Shown piece by piece: positions 27,277 to 40,291 of a DNA stretch of 64,000 nucleotides (positions are counted from its first letter, which is position 1; every line of letters starts with the position of its first letter). A program made the translations under genes and the position numbers. The DNA is from Torymus aiolomorphi. Taxonomy: Eukaryota > Arthropoda > Insecta > Hymenoptera > Torymidae. Under the pieces are notes generated by a model, which saw only the letters and a list, made by a program, of their open reading frames with translations, made no database searches and was not told the DNA's origin. Where the stretch lies: NCBI GenBank assembly GCA_036365515.1, contig CM070875.1, positions 97,880,628-97,944,627 of the forward strand. The letters run 5' to 3'.

Positions 27277-30000
27277 TTGATCCATTGATTGAACCATTTT
27301 ATTAACACCTTGGGGTTTGACCCCGTCTGGCGCTCAAAGTAAAAGTACATGGTGATGATAATAATATCGAAGGCTAGTAACATGTGTATGTATACATAGG
27401 TAGACGAAAATCGCTTATAATTTTATAAATAAACAGAAAGATAACTAAAAATAAATACATAAGTCTGTGAGACAAGTCCGTTCACAGGACGAGCGGTGGC
27501 GAGTGTCTCAGTTATGTGTCGCATTAAGGTTAGGCGAGGTAGCAGTACATGCCAAGGTGCGCATATAAATAGAGTGGAAATAGGAAAAAATAAAAACATA
27601 GGATAAGCGGTGACGAAAATCGTGATTAACAGTGAGAGGGGCATACAGAGAGGGGGGGGGCGCATTACTGCCCTTACAATGTTAATCCTTAGTCGCGGGG
27701 GGGGGGGGGGCATGGAGCCGCCTGTCTCACTAGAGTCGGGGGCGCGGGATAGCTAGTAATCGCTCGGGTAGACGCTCGTCGTGCACACGCTGCGCCCAGT
27801 CGGCCAGGTCCCTCTCTAGTAGAATTTCAAAGAGTGAAGTCTTGAAGTTTGATAAGGGCGAAAAGGTAGTGAGATTTGTCGAGTTTAGTAGAGACATGGC
27901 CTCGACGGTGAATGATCGCTTGTGAGCTTCGGTGCGAGACGTGGGCGGAACAAATGCCTGTGGCGGGCGCCTTTCGGAGCGACGCACGGCGAGGTCGACG
28001 AGCTGAAGCGGGTGAAACCGCTCTGCGAGGTAGGCGGGGGAGCCGTTCGCGACCACTGAAAATGCTAGAGTGCCGACAAAGTACTCCCGGCGTCTCAGCG
28101 CTAGCGCAGACCAAGTAGGTGTGGCGTCACGTGCGCTAGGAACGGGAGATGTCCAACGATGAAAAGCACGCAGGCCCTCAGCGCGATATCGACCTTTTTG
28201 ATTAGGGTTTTGTCTAGGTGATGGTAGATGACACACGCGTAGTCGAGGCGAGGGAAAACCAGGCTCTCAACAAGGCATTTCCTTAGGGATCTTGAGAGGG
28301 AGCGACGGTGGAAACGCAGGGTGCGAAGCGTACTATAGACCCTCCGGGTGATCTCGCTAACGTGCAGCTTCCAGTCGAGGGTTGGCGTGATGGTGACACC
28401 GAGGTTGCGTGCCTCGGTGACATATGACAGCGCATGTCCGTCGATCATGATCCTGGGAATGGAAGAGAGTTCGAGTCTGGCAGTATAAAGTTCGCTTCCA
28501 AGGATCATGACCTTCGTCTTCTGGTGATTTAGGAGCAAGCCATTCTCTTTTGCCCAGTCCGCAACTGCTTGGGCGTCGATGGAAACGCGAGCGATGGCTT
28601 GGTCGATGTTGGCGGGCAAGAAGTGGGTGTAGACCTGCGTGTCGTCGGCGTAGATCATAACCCGGGCGAATGTGAGTGCAGCAGGAGGTCGTTTATGTAG
28701 ATGGCGAATAATAAGGGTCCGAGCACACTCCCTTGCGGAACGCCTGACGGCGCGCGGAGCAAGCCTGAGATTGTGCCACCTTCATCAACTACTGCCTGGA
28801 GCCGATCGGCGAGATAGTTGAAAAACCAACGCAGCACGTGGTTCGATATGTTAAGCGCTCTCAGTTTGGCAAGGAAGCGCGCGTGCGGGATGGAGTCAAA
28901 TGCCTTTGAAAAGTCAAACAGGATTAAGACAGTCAGCATTCTGTTCTCTATGGCTTGTCTCACGTCCTCGAGTACTCCTAGGAAAGCGGTCTGAGTGCTA
29001 TGACCTCGTCTAAAACCCACCTGGTAGGGATGGAGGAGGTTATGGGCCTCAAGGTAGCCGGATAGCTGGTCATGGACTAGACGCTCAAGCGCTTTGGAGC
29101 ACTCAGAGAGGAGAGCAATGGGTCGCGTGTCAGATGGTGATTTCATAGTTTTGGCTTTGGCTAGCGGGCGAATGAGAGATTTTTTCCACTCTGATGGGAA
29201 GGTGGCATTTATGATGGATGAGTTGATGAGTAAGGTGAATTCTGGGAGCGCCGATCTCATGGCAAGCTTGAACATCTGTGAGGTGATACCGTCGTGCCCT
29301 GAGGCTTTCGACGTTGAGTAATTAACTGCCCCGAGGACTTCAAGTTCGAAGACTGGACGAAGGCAGAACAGACGATTCAGCGCTGGACACAGTGGCTGGG
29401 AGACAATTTTGTCGTAATCAAGTTCTACTAGAGGGGGGTGGCGGTTGACTATTGCTGAGAAATGGGCGTTTAGCGTTGCTGCGTCAAAATGGTGGAGGGG
29501 TGAGGGAGAGCTAGCACCCGAGACTCGGAGACGCCTGACCTTTCTCCACTTCGCTTCGGAGCTAGGGGCTTCCTCAAGGCGCGAGGCAATGTAACGATTC
29601 TTCGCAGAATCCAGAGCGTTTGACGCGCGCGCGCGGCACGAAAGATCAGCAGATCTGCGGCGGTGCCTGATGTGCGGGCAGTTCGGTATGCGTGATCACG
29701 GGTACGCATGAGCGCGCGAAGGTCGGCGCTCACCCAGGGTTTGCGGCGAGATGAGAGAACGATCGTGCGAAGGGGTGCGCTGGCGTCGAAGGCGGAGACA
29801 ATCGCCCTTGTTAAGCGACGCTCAGCTTCAGAGACATTTGAAGGACAAGGGCTCATGAATACTTCAGATAATGTGGAACAGGTTATGAAATTGTGACGAG
29901 ATTGGGTTACGAGCGGGGGCAGGTCTGCTAGTCGGCTAAAAAGTGCGAGGTCAAGAAGTTCAGGATGGAGCTTTTTAAGGTTGCGAGAGGAAAGAGAACA
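27277..30000 (-). mobile_element. 5'-truncated LINE in the GA array
   Basis: A non-LTR retrotransposon inserted in the array. The array word CATACAGTGAGGTAGTGCG is cut after GTAA (27273-27276) and resumes at GTAA (30001-30004), giving a 4 bp target duplication. The 3' end is at 27277, with a short TCAA-type tail rather than poly(A). Between the tail and the coding part (about 27290-27720) lies a 3' UTR-like stretch with two runs of 9-13 G near 27652 and 27704. The 5' side stops inside the linker after the endonuclease, the usual outcome of incomplete reverse transcription. Confidence 0.85.
27730..29985 (-). pseudogene. LINE ORF2 fragment: reverse transcriptase
   Basis: It would copy its own RNA at a nicked target. 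In order on the minus strand: a linker (to about 29470, with RRKPWVSADLRALMRTRDHA); fingers/palm (29275-28655) with the first catalytic Asp in FDFSKAFDSI and then SGVPQGSVLGPLLF; the YADD box at 28655-28640; the thumb (to 28101, MILGSE and LGVTITPTLDWKLHV); and a C-terminal domain (to 27730). Frameshifts lie near 28655, just before YADD, near 28110, and in the linker near 29600. The endonuclease is absent through truncation. Motifs resemble the CR1/jockey group, but I cannot fix the clade. Confidence 0.88.
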
Positions 30001-30004
30001 GTAA

Positions 30005-33000
30005 GACAGACAGGTATAGAGAGAGTGAAAGAGAGACAGAGAGTGAGAGACTGCCAGAGAGATAAATAGCTAGGTAGAGAGAAAATGGAGAAGTAGAGAG
30101 AGGTAGAGAGATACAGATAGGTAGAGAGGTAGAGAGACGTACAGAGACAAAGTCGTAGAGAGATTGAGAGGTAGAGATAGTGAGAGAGATAGAGACAGTC
30201 TTAGAATGAGAGACAGAAAGAGAGGTTTGGAGACAGACAGAACCAGTGAGAGAGAGAGAGCGAGAAAGAGGTAGGGTAATACAGAAAGAAGGCGAGAGGT
30301 AGCAGACAGAGAGAGGTACAGAGGCAGAGAGGGAGAAAGAAACAGAGAAGGCGAGAGATAGCAGAGATAAGGAGAGATACGTAGAGAGAGAATAGAGAGG
30401 GGGGTATAGCGATACAGAGGGGGGAAGTAGAAAGAGTAGAAAGAGACGGAGGGAGAGGGTGAGAGGGAGGGAGAGGGAGTGTGCAAGGGAGAGAGAGAGG
30501 AGCAGAGAGGGAGACAGAGTGATAGAGAAAGGTAGCGGCAGGTAGAGTGGCAGGTACAGCGAGATAGAGAGGGGCTGATAGAGACAAAGGAAGAGAGAAA
30601 ATGAAGGAAAGACAGAGATAGCAATAGAGACTGACAGAGAGGAATGTAGAGACAGAGAGGGTCAGAGGTAGAGAGGGGTAGAGAGAGAGGTAGAGTGAGG
30701 TAGAGAGTAAAAGAGAGAGAGAAAGGCAGAGAGAGCGTGATAGACAAAAAGCGAGGTAGATAGAGAGAGTCAGACGGAGGCAGAGATAGAGTGAGACAGG
30801 GATAATCAGGGAGAGACAGAGGGAGACAGCGAGCCAGTGAGAGGCAGAAGCAGACAGAGTGAGAGAGAGTGAATGATAGAGGTAGAGTGGGAGAGTAAGA
30901 CAGAGATATGTAAAAAGAGAAACCGAGAGAGGTAGAGAGCAAGAGAGGGGTAGAGTGTAACAGAAAGAGGTAGAGAGGGCGGGGCAGACAGAGGCAGAAA
31001 AAGATGTAGAGTGGTAGAGACAGTGAGGGACGCAGATATAGTTTGAGCCAAACAGAGAAAACGAGGTAGAAACCGTGAGAGAAACACGGAGAGAGAGGTG
31101 TAAAGAGGTAGAGAGTGAGTGAGATAGAGGCAGGTACAGAGAGAGTACAAAAAGATAAGTAGATAGAGATATAGAGAGAGTGGTATATAGAGAGGTACAG
31201 AGAGACAGAGAAAATGAGGCACAGAGAAGGAAAGTGCGACATAGGGAGAGGCAGTGGGAGGCTGAGAGACGGAGAGAGGCGGAGAGAGGCAGAGAGAGTG
31301 AGAGGCAGAGAGAGTGAGAGACAGAGAGGCAGAATCAGAGAGAGAGCGAGAGAGAGAACGTGAGAGAAAGGTAGACAGAGTCGGATAGTAAACATGGGAG
31401 ATAGACAGAAACAGAGGCCGAGAGAGGTAGAGACAGTAATAGAGAGGGACAGAGTAAGAGAGGGGTAGACTGTGGCAGAGATAGGTAGAGAGAGGCAGAG
31501 AAACGAGGTAGAAACTGTGAGTGAAACAGAGAGGTAGAGAGAGGGGTAGACTGGCAGAGAAAGGTAGAGAAAGACATAGAGTGAGAGACGAGTTAGAGGG
31601 GCAGAGGGGCAGCGAGACATACAGTGAGGTAGAGCGTGAGACAGAAGTATATAGAGAAAGTGGAAGAGGGAGAGGCAGAGAGAGTGAGAGATAGACAGAG
31701 AGATTGATAGAGAGGTAGAGAGAAAGAAAGAGAGGTAGAAAGTGGTAGAGAGATACGGAGAGTTAGTAATAGGAACAGAGACAAAGTCGTAGAGAGGGAG
31801 GTAGAAAGTGAGAGCTAGAGATAGTGAGAGAGATAGAGAGTGTTAGAATGAGAGACAGAGAGAGAGGGGTAGAGAAACAGAGAGAAACGGAGAGAGCGAG
31901 AAGGATAGGTGTAGAGAGAGACAGAAAGAAAGCGAGAGGTGGCAGCGAGACAGAGAGACAGAGAGGAAGAGGTAGAGAGGCAGAGAGAGAGGGAGAGAGA
32001 AACCGAGAAGGCGAGAGGTAGCAGAGATGGAGAGATAGGTAGAGAGAGACGTAGAGTGAGGGGCAGAGCGAGACAGAGAGATGGGGAAGTAGAGGGAGAA
32101 AGAGGTAGAAAGAGACAGAGGGGGAGGGCGAGAGAAGGATAGAGAGACAAAGAGTGCGGGAGAGGGGGAAGATCGATGGCGGGAGAGGGAGTGTGCGAGG
32201 GAGACAGAGATATAGATGGAGAGAAGTAGACCAAAGTAGAAAGAGAGTGAGATAGAGGCAGGTAGAGAGAGGCAGAGACTGACAGAGAGAAAGGTGGTCA
32301 GAGACAGAGAGACAGGGTGAATGGTAGAGGGACACAGGTTAAGAGGTAAAGGGGGAGGTAGAGAGCGATAGAGTGACAAGGAAAAGTAGAGAAAAGAAGA
32401 GATACAGGGAGAGATAGAGGGAGAGGTAGGGAGAGAGTAACAGAGAGTAAAAGAGAGTGGTATATTGAGCGTGACAGACAAAAGGAGAGGTATATAGAGA
32501 GATAGAGAGAGGTGTAGAGGGGTAGAGAGAGGTACAGAGAGACAGAGAGAATGAGGGACAGAGTGAGGCAAAGGGAGACAGAGAGAGTTCGGGACAGGGA
32601 GATGCAAAGGGAGACAGAGGGAGAGACAAAAAGACAGACAGAGAGTAACAGACGAAAAGAGGCAGAAGCAGACAGAGATAGAGAGAGCTAGACAGAGGCG
32701 GATAGTAAGACGGAGAGATAGGCAGAAAGAGAGACCGAGAGAGGTAGAGACAGAAATAGAGAGAGATGGAGCAAGAGAGGGATATAGTGTACCAGAGAGA
32801 AGTAGAGAGAAATAGGGAGAACGAGGTAGAAACAGTAAGAGAAATAGAGAGAGATAGGGAGAAGCGGAGAGAGTGCGAGACAGAGGTTGAGAGAGACAGA
32901 GTGCGAGAGAGAGAGAGGTAGAGAGAGAGCCAGAGATAGTGAGAGACAGAGGTAGAGCGGCAGAAAGAGCGAGGGACATACAGTGAGGTAGTGTGTGAGA

Positions 33001-34010
33001 CAAAGGTATAGAGAGAGTGAGTGAGAGAATGAGAGGCAGTCGCAGAGGTTAATAGCGAGGAAGAGTGAAAAAAAGAGGTAGGGAGATGTAGAGAGATACA
33101 AAGAGGTATAGAGGTAGAGAGATGTACAGCGAAATAGTCGTAGAGAGAGTGAGAGGTAGAAAGAGTGAGAGAGATAGTGTTAGAATGAGACAGAAAGAGA
33201 GGTAGAGAGACAGATAGAACTGGGGAGAGAGCGAGAAAGAGGTAGACACATATAGAAAGATGGCGAGAAGTTACAGAGAGGCAGAGAGTTAGGCACAGAG
33301 AGTCAGAGAGAAAGGTACAGAGGCAGAGAGGAAGGGAGATAGATACAGAGAAGGCGAAAGGTATCAAAGAGACGGAGAGATAGGTAGAGAGAGACAGAGA
33401 GAGGGAGGGGTAGAGCGAGACAGAGGGGGGAGGTAGAGAGAGGTAGACAGAGACAGAGGGTACGAGGGGGAGAAAGCCTGAGAGACGGAGAGGGAGAGGG
33501 AGTGTGCGAGTGAGAGAGGGGTAGAGAAGGAGGAGGAGCTAGAGAAAGCTAGAGGCAGGTATAGTGGCAGGTACAGCGAGACAGAGAGAGGCTGACAGAG
33601 GTAAAGGAAGAGAGGAAATGTAGGAAAGACAGAGACAGATCTAGAGACTATGACAGAGAGAAAGGTGAAAGAGACAGAGAGACAGGGATAGATGTAGAGA
33701 GGAACAGAGAGGGTAAGAGGTAAAGGAAGAGGTAGAGAGCGGTAAAGAGTGACAGAGGAAAATATATAGGGAAGCAGGGAGACAGGGGGAGGTAGATACA
33801 AAGAGACAGAGAGGTAGAGAGAGGTAGATCGAGGTAGAGAGAGAGAAAGGTGGAGAGAGACAAAGAGACGGGGATAGAGATAGAGAGGGGCAGAGAGGGT
33901 ATGTGGTACAGAGAGAGGTAGAGAGCGGTAAAGGGTGAGAGGGAAATGTAGCGAGAAGCAGAGAGACATGGAGACAGAGGGTGAGAGAGAGGGTGAAGGT
34001 GAGAGAGATA
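30005..34010 (-). repeat. Degenerate purine (GA) array, second part
   Basis: Same array as 23500-27272, continued after the LINE. The shared words at 30345, 31616, 32009, 32967 and 33350 indicate a higher-order period of roughly 1.2-1.4 kb with drift. No coding content. Confidence 0.95.
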
Positions 34011-34544
34011 TTCATTTCCGTGGTATTAAATCATAAAGTTTTAAAAGGTTTTGAGTGTTTTAATCAACTTTTATTTCTCAAAATTGGTTATCTTGTTCTT
34101 ACAAGATAGTAATTGTAATGTATGGAATACTTATACACTTATTTAACAAACGTAAATACAGTTTTTTAGTTTAGTATTATCATTTAACACATACCTGCGC
34201 AGTGTTTATAAAAAAAATATAAATAATAGACAAGACTGTTACTCTCTTACATTTTATTTAGTATTTAACAATAACGAATTAAATAAAAAAGGGTTTTATT
34301 TATAAGCGTCATGTAGCACTAATAATACTGTGTACATTTATGTCATAGTAATACTAATCAAACGATTTGAAAACAAAAATTAGATTTTTAAATCAGAAAC
34401 AAAAGAAATTTTTTTTATGTCAATATAATTTTTTTTTTTACCTTAGTAATTAATCACATTTCGTTATGCACTTTTTTTATAAATAATGCCTTCTTAATCT
34501 ATAAGTATTTGAACTAATCAGACTTAATTTTATAATATTAATTA
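34011..34544. other. AT-rich flank of the hAT remnant
   Basis: Very AT-rich, with T runs; nothing recognised. It may include the 3' end of the minus-strand hAT element. Confidence 0.5.
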
Positions 34545-34549
34545 TTAAC

Positions 34550-35613
34550 TTAATACTCATTTAAAAAAAGTGAAGTTAAATAAGCTTTGAAAGTTTCTGA
34601 TTCCTTAAGCTCTGACTTTGAGATCCGTTTTCTGAGACTTATAATATCAATTTTTTTTATTGTTGCTGGTAGTTGTACCAGTTGCAAGGCAAATTTGCAT
34701 AATGGTTTTTCATCTAATAATGCAATATGCCAGAATCGTTTTGTATCATATTTTTGAGTAGGATCGAATAGTTTTCTGAAGCAACCTTTGTTATTTTTGT
34801 AATTCGCCCATCCATCAAAAGCTTCATTTGGAGCCACTTTAAATAAAAACTCATGCATCATGTCACTTAATGTGTGGTAGCTATAAAAAAATGTCCTTTA
34901 TATGTATGGTCAAAATAATTAGCTGCCAGGCATATTGGAATCAATAAACTTATAATATCTATTTATTGATAAAGTTTCATCGTTGACTAATGTTAATAAG
35001 TCTTCGGTTGCATCAGCTAATGAATAATTAGAATTGGCTAATTTGTCGTCGAATCTTGCAATTGCATTTTTATATGAATCGGCTGTACGTAAACCTTCCA
35101 TATCTGTTCTTGAAAAAGGTGCACATTGATCTCTTAGCACAGGAACAATCATAGAAAATGATGCAATTATCTGGTATTGACAACTATTTGTTTCACTACT
35201 TTGCTTCAACAAATAACTACTGTCATATATCACATATTGAACCAGACTTTCAATACAGATGCATCACAGAAATTCTCCAATTCAATAACTGCATCATTTT
35301 CTTCCTTATTCATAACAGTTTCAGTAATATAAATATAGTTCTTAGAACAGGTTAGATGAAAGCTCACGGCATACACTTCTTCGTTATCATTATGACTCAC
35401 AACACCTATCATATTGGAAAAATCAATAGAATGATTATTCTTGTGCATAATGTCAAAAGCCTTCTGTAAAATGACATCTTTAAATTCACTAACATTTGGT
35501 TCTTTATACGATGGTTCAAATAATGAGAAAAATTTTTTTAAATGTAATAATCCAATCTTGTCGAAGTGAACACCACAATATAATAAAAGATTGAGCAATG
35601 AAACATCTTTCTC
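34550..35613 (-). pseudogene. hAT-like transposase C-terminal half, frameshifted
   Basis: Three minus-strand stretches follow each other: 35598-35230 (NLLLYCGVHFDKIG, then ENFCDAS), 35233-34919 (RDQCAPFSRTDMEGLRTADS, then FIDSNMPG) and 34861-34550 (FDPTQKYDTKRFWHIALLDE). After a frame change near 34925 the sequence reads AANYFDHTYKGHFF, which aligns with AANLLHPQYKGQLL of the remnant at 22891. The following FW...KFALQL matches FW...KFAIKL. It is therefore a relative of that remnant, in opposite orientation and clearly diverged. The upstream end is cut by the insertion of the next LINE at 35614; an open stretch at about 40300-40370 (minus) might be its continuation. Confidence 0.7.
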
Positions 35614-36115
35614 ATTATTTTATTTTATTTATTTAAACCAGCGTAGTGTACATGTTGTATTACATGTTATTGCTTACTTCAGGACATAGTTACATGTCTG
35701 AAGCAGCAAATATCCTATAGAGGTAGACATAGCTACCTGTACATAGGTCCGGTGTACTTAAAACTAAAAAAACTTAAGAAACTTATAAACTAGGCATGGA
35801 ATCAAAGATTCCACTATAAATAATATATTTGGTCCACATTGATTATCTCACCCATACTGGAAGGTTAAATTTTTATTTATTTATTTATTTAATTTTTTTT
35901 TTCTCTGTTTAAATTCTAGAATATATTAGTACCAATCCAAATTTTTAGCTTTTTCTTATTATAATTTTTTGCGATATCTAGAACTTTAAGATTTGGATTA
36001 GATTTCGGAAGACAATTAAATACTTGTATCGCTCTGACATAGTTATCTTTATCACTAACAGTTTTCGAACACTTTGGTGGTATTATAAGTTTATTTCTAG
36101 TTTTGCTAGTTGATG

Positions 36116-38778
36116 TTAAGTATAAATTCTTAAGAGTTCATTATAATTAAACGTTACACATTCGTAAGCAAAAATTTGTTTTAGATTCAAGGGGTTGTCT
36201 CGATTGAAAATATTTTTGTTTATAATTTTTAAAATCCTATTTTGCATGTTTTGTAGTAATTTTAAGTTGTTTTTATATGCACCACCCCATGCAATATTTC
36301 CATAGCTAATGACACTATGAAAAAATGCATAATATATTGTCTTAAGTGTGTCAGATTGCATATATGTTGATAACTTGTACAGTATATATATTATATATTT
36401 ATTTTTTTTATTATATATTCAATATGTTTATCCCACTTTAGCCTATAATCAATAATTATACCTAGATATTTACAATATTCTGCCCTGCTCAATTTAGTAC
36501 CCTGTATGCGTATGTTCATATCTTCGGGAACACTGTCACAATAGTTACCAAAAGTTATGTACACAGTTTTCTTTATATTTAGTGATAGTTTGTGAAGTGC
36601 TAGCCAGATATTTATATCTTCTAAGTACTTGTTCATTTTATTTTCAACTTTCTCCCAGTTATCATCTGTTGAAATAATAGCTGTATCATCCGCATATGAG
36701 ATGGTACTATCTGTTCTGTTTGTTAGTAAATCGTTTACATAAATTATGAATAAGAGTGGCCCTAGTTAGTACCTTGCGGCACACCTGTAGTTGTCGTTTC
36801 ATAATAGCTTTCAGTTGTTCCTATTCTTACTTTTTGGTTTCTGTTACAAGATAGTTAGATATAAGTGCATGCGCTTTACCTTTTATTCCATAATTATATA
36901 ATTTGTCTAAAAGAATAGCATGGTTGACAGTATCAAAAGCTTTTGCTAGATCTAAAAATGCAATAGCTATTGGTTTACTTTTGTCTAATTTCTTATAGAT
37001 TATGTTCATTAAATAACTAAGAGCATCTTTGGTACCTTTCTTTTTTATAAATCCAAATTGATTCTGCGCTAACAAATTATTATTGTCCAAAAATGATTGT
37101 AAACGAACATATACAATTTTTTCAAATATCTTTGCTACGTTAGAAATTAGAAATATCGGTCTATAGTTTGATGTATCCATTTTACTACCCGATTCAAAAA
37201 TAGGAACTACCTGAGCTTTTTAAGCGCTTGAGGCCATGTTGATTTTTCAATACAAAGATTAAAGATATGTGTTAGTGCATTAACAATTTGATATGATAGT
37301 ATTTTTAGTGTTTTGGCAGTAATGTTACCTACCCCACCATTTTTTATTTTGATATTATCAATTATTTGAAGAATTTCCTCGTTATTAGTCGGTTTAATGT
37401 AAATTGTATTCATGTTCATTGCTGGTAATTGTAAATGCTTACCCTGGGGTTTTAAAATGGTGTTAGTTAGATCTTTTCCAATTCTACAAAAGTACGAATT
37501 CATATGATTGGCAATTTGCGTCTGATCTCCTATTGTGCAATTGTTATTTAAAATGATCTTATTTATTGTGTTATTCTTTTTCAAGTTGGTTCCCATTTTT
37601 TTGTTTATGTATTTCCAAAGTTGCTTGGTATTATTGATATTATTCTTAATTAAATTTCTTTCATGTTTTATTTTTGCCTCTTTAATAACTTTGTCTAGCC
37701 TCTTTGTGTAATTCTTATATTCTAATTTTATTAGATTATTATTTGGTTCATTGCGTATTTTAATATATAGTTGTTCTTTCTTTTCACACGAGATCATTAT
37801 TGCTTTAGATATCCAATCCTTCCTTGGATGTCTCTTGTTATTTTTTGTTTTATGCGCTTCTTTAGACTTTTCTAAGCAGTCTTGTATTTCAGTTATCAAG
37901 AATGCGGTAGCTTCATCGGGATCATGCATTGCAATAACATTCCAATTTTTTGTAATGGCTATACTTGAAAGTTTATAGTAATTATAGTGATACTGGATAT
38001 TTTCTTGTTTTAATTTTGGTGGCTTATTCAGTTTCAAGAAAAGTGGATAATGATCAGTAAAAGGAATCGAGAGTTTAAAAGTTTTAGTGTCTATAGATGT
38101 AGCTTTTATGTGCATGTTGTCAATGCATGTACCGCTTCCGCTACTATCATTTGGTCTAGTTGTATGTATAAAACCCGGGAAGAAACCCTTTTCCATCATA
38201 TTGTCTAATAATTCTAGGCTATATTCATCATCTTTCATAATATCGATGTTAAAATCACCAATAATCAGGTGGTTTTTTATATTTCTTTTGCTATTGATAA
38301 ACGATTTTACATTCAAAATAAATTCAAGGCGCGGTCAATCATGGCATTGATATAATGCGGAAATTTCAAGATTACTGTTGTTATTTAAACTTATTCGTGA
38401 GTTTAATACTTTGAGTCTACCAATTTCGATTATTTCAGTAATTTCTGATACACAATCTTTTATATATACAACGACACTATCATTTTGATTTAAGTTACCG
38501 TTATTGTAGTACAATTTATATCCCTTTATTGCAAAAAAGTGAGGATTGGGTAAATTCCATGTTTCTGTACATACAATTATATATGGTTTGATCTTCAAAC
38601 TCTTATTAAGAATATTCAATTTCGTATAATTGTGATTTAGACTTCTAATATTGACCTGTAATATCAAACTATCTTTTTTATTTATATTTTTATTGAGAGT
38701 TTTAAGATCAAGAAATGACGTTTCTTCTTGTATTACTTCTTTTTGCAATTCTTCAATGAGATCGACGTGTTGCTGCAT
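36116..38778 (-). pseudogene. LINE ORF2: endonuclease and reverse transcriptase
   Basis: It starts at ATG 38778 inside the ORF1 stop. Endonuclease: LQVNIRSLNHNYTKLN, CTETW, then GDFNID and the SxxxPFTDHYPLF end, the classical APE motifs; one in-frame TGA at 38335-38337 splits it. Linker to 37207. A frameshift near 37205 in an A run leads to the RT: YRPIFLISNVAKIFEK, AFLDLAKAFDTVNHA (first catalytic Asp), another frame change near 36850, GVPQGT followed by an in-frame TAG and GPLLF, then the YADD box near 36690. Thumb at 36636-36391 (YCKYLGIIIDYRLKWDKHIE); C-terminal domain to 36116. The catalytic residues are still present, so decay is mainly by indels. Confidence 0.88.
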
Positions 38779-40291
38779 TATGTAGTTTGCTGTTTCCTTG
38801 GTGTCGTATGTGTTAGAGATGCGGTGCTGGCTCTAAACAGCGAAGTCAGCAAAGTTGCGCTAGTCGAGCTGGTCATCGTAGTGGCTTGATTGCTGTTTCC
38901 TACTTTACCTAAGTATCTTGGTATAGTAGGTCTTATCGGATAATCAGTCATATCTATATATCTATTGAGCTTATTCTTAAATATTGTACATTTCTCTGTG
39001 TCATTGGCCATATGTTTAACCTCGAAATTTGTGTTATATTTCGAGTTGCTGTAAAAACAGTTGACACACGTAATGTTGGATGGGTTATGATCACATTGCA
39101 AAGTCTTATGCGGACCTGCACATTTTAAGCAGCATACAGTGTTTTTGCATTTCAATGTGTTATGTCCAAATCTTCCACAGTTTAAGCAGGGCTTGATGTT
39201 TATTAAATCCCATACCTTACAGCTTTGATATCCAATGAAGATTCTATTTTGATTGTCACTAATATGTTTATATAGCTCTCTTGGAACTTCAATTATTATG
39301 GTTGTCTTGTTTGTAATCTTATTTTTGTCTATATTTAGTATCTTACACTTATCTTGATATCCAAAAAAATTTCTTTTATTTAAATAAATAAATAAAAGTC
39401 CTCTTCCAGCTCTTCTATATTCATATTAGTATAGTTGTCAACACCAACTATTTTCATCTTTCGGGATTCAATTTTTTCAATAAATGTTTTATAATTGTTA
39501 GATAGTTTTTTTGAGAGTAATTCAATTGTTACTTTAGCACTTTTTTCATTCATACTTTTAATCTCAATTTCATTGTCGTTCACTACTTTTAGTTGTTTCA
39601 TCTGTATATCTTTTTCTTTTATTAAAACGTCACATATCTTTTTCTTAAAGTCATGTGGATTTTTAATGTCTTTTTTAAGATTTTTCACAATTATTTTCGG
39701 TATTCTTTTGTTTTTAATTGCTAGTTTGTTAGTTGCTACTTCTGCATATGTTTTTTGGTTATGTTGCTTTATTTCCATCTCCTGGTCATTTTTATCCTTA
39801 TTTATTAATTGCTTCAATATGTTGTTTTTTTCCATTAGTTCTTGATTTAATTGTCTTAGTAGTTGAATTTCAGTTTGATGTTGATTTTCCAGTTCAGCAT
39901 TTTCAGTTAGCATCGTAACGTTTAGTAGTTTTTCATTATCTACTGATTTATGTACACTATCAGAGATAATAGATATTTCATTTAACATTTTATGTTTTAT
40001 TTGTTCCTCCTTTTCCCTTTTAATTTGCGCAATTAATATTTTAGCTGCTTCACATAGTTTAGTTTCTTGCTTTTTTAAGGTTATATTAAGCTCCACGTGG
40101 TCTGGACATATCACTAATACATTACTTATATATTTTTTGTCTTTACACTTTTCATAATCACTTTTATGGTACACGTTTTCGCACACTATGCAAACTACAA
40201 GTGACACTTTCCTTTTTGGGTGGCATTTATACACTAATTCTAGATTTTTATCAGGAGGCTCTCCGAAAGGCAGCCTGCCTTCCTACGCCAT
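38778..40291 (-). pseudogene. LINE ORF1: nucleic-acid-binding protein
   Basis: It probably starts at ATG 40291 (GCCAAGATGG, a strong Kozak context), where the third codon is now TAG (40283-40285). Next comes a PHD-like Cys/His cluster (CHPKRK, CIVC, YHKSDYEKC, CPDH), a coiled coil rich in E, K, Q and L (residues about 60-160), and an RRM-like basic stretch. After a frame change in a TTTA tract near 39375-39410 it continues to three Cys/His knuckles (CLNCGRFGHNTLKC, CLKCAGPHKTLQC and a third CVNC...KC). It ends at TAA 38778-38780. The likely role is binding LINE RNA to form the ribonucleoprotein. Confidence 0.75.
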
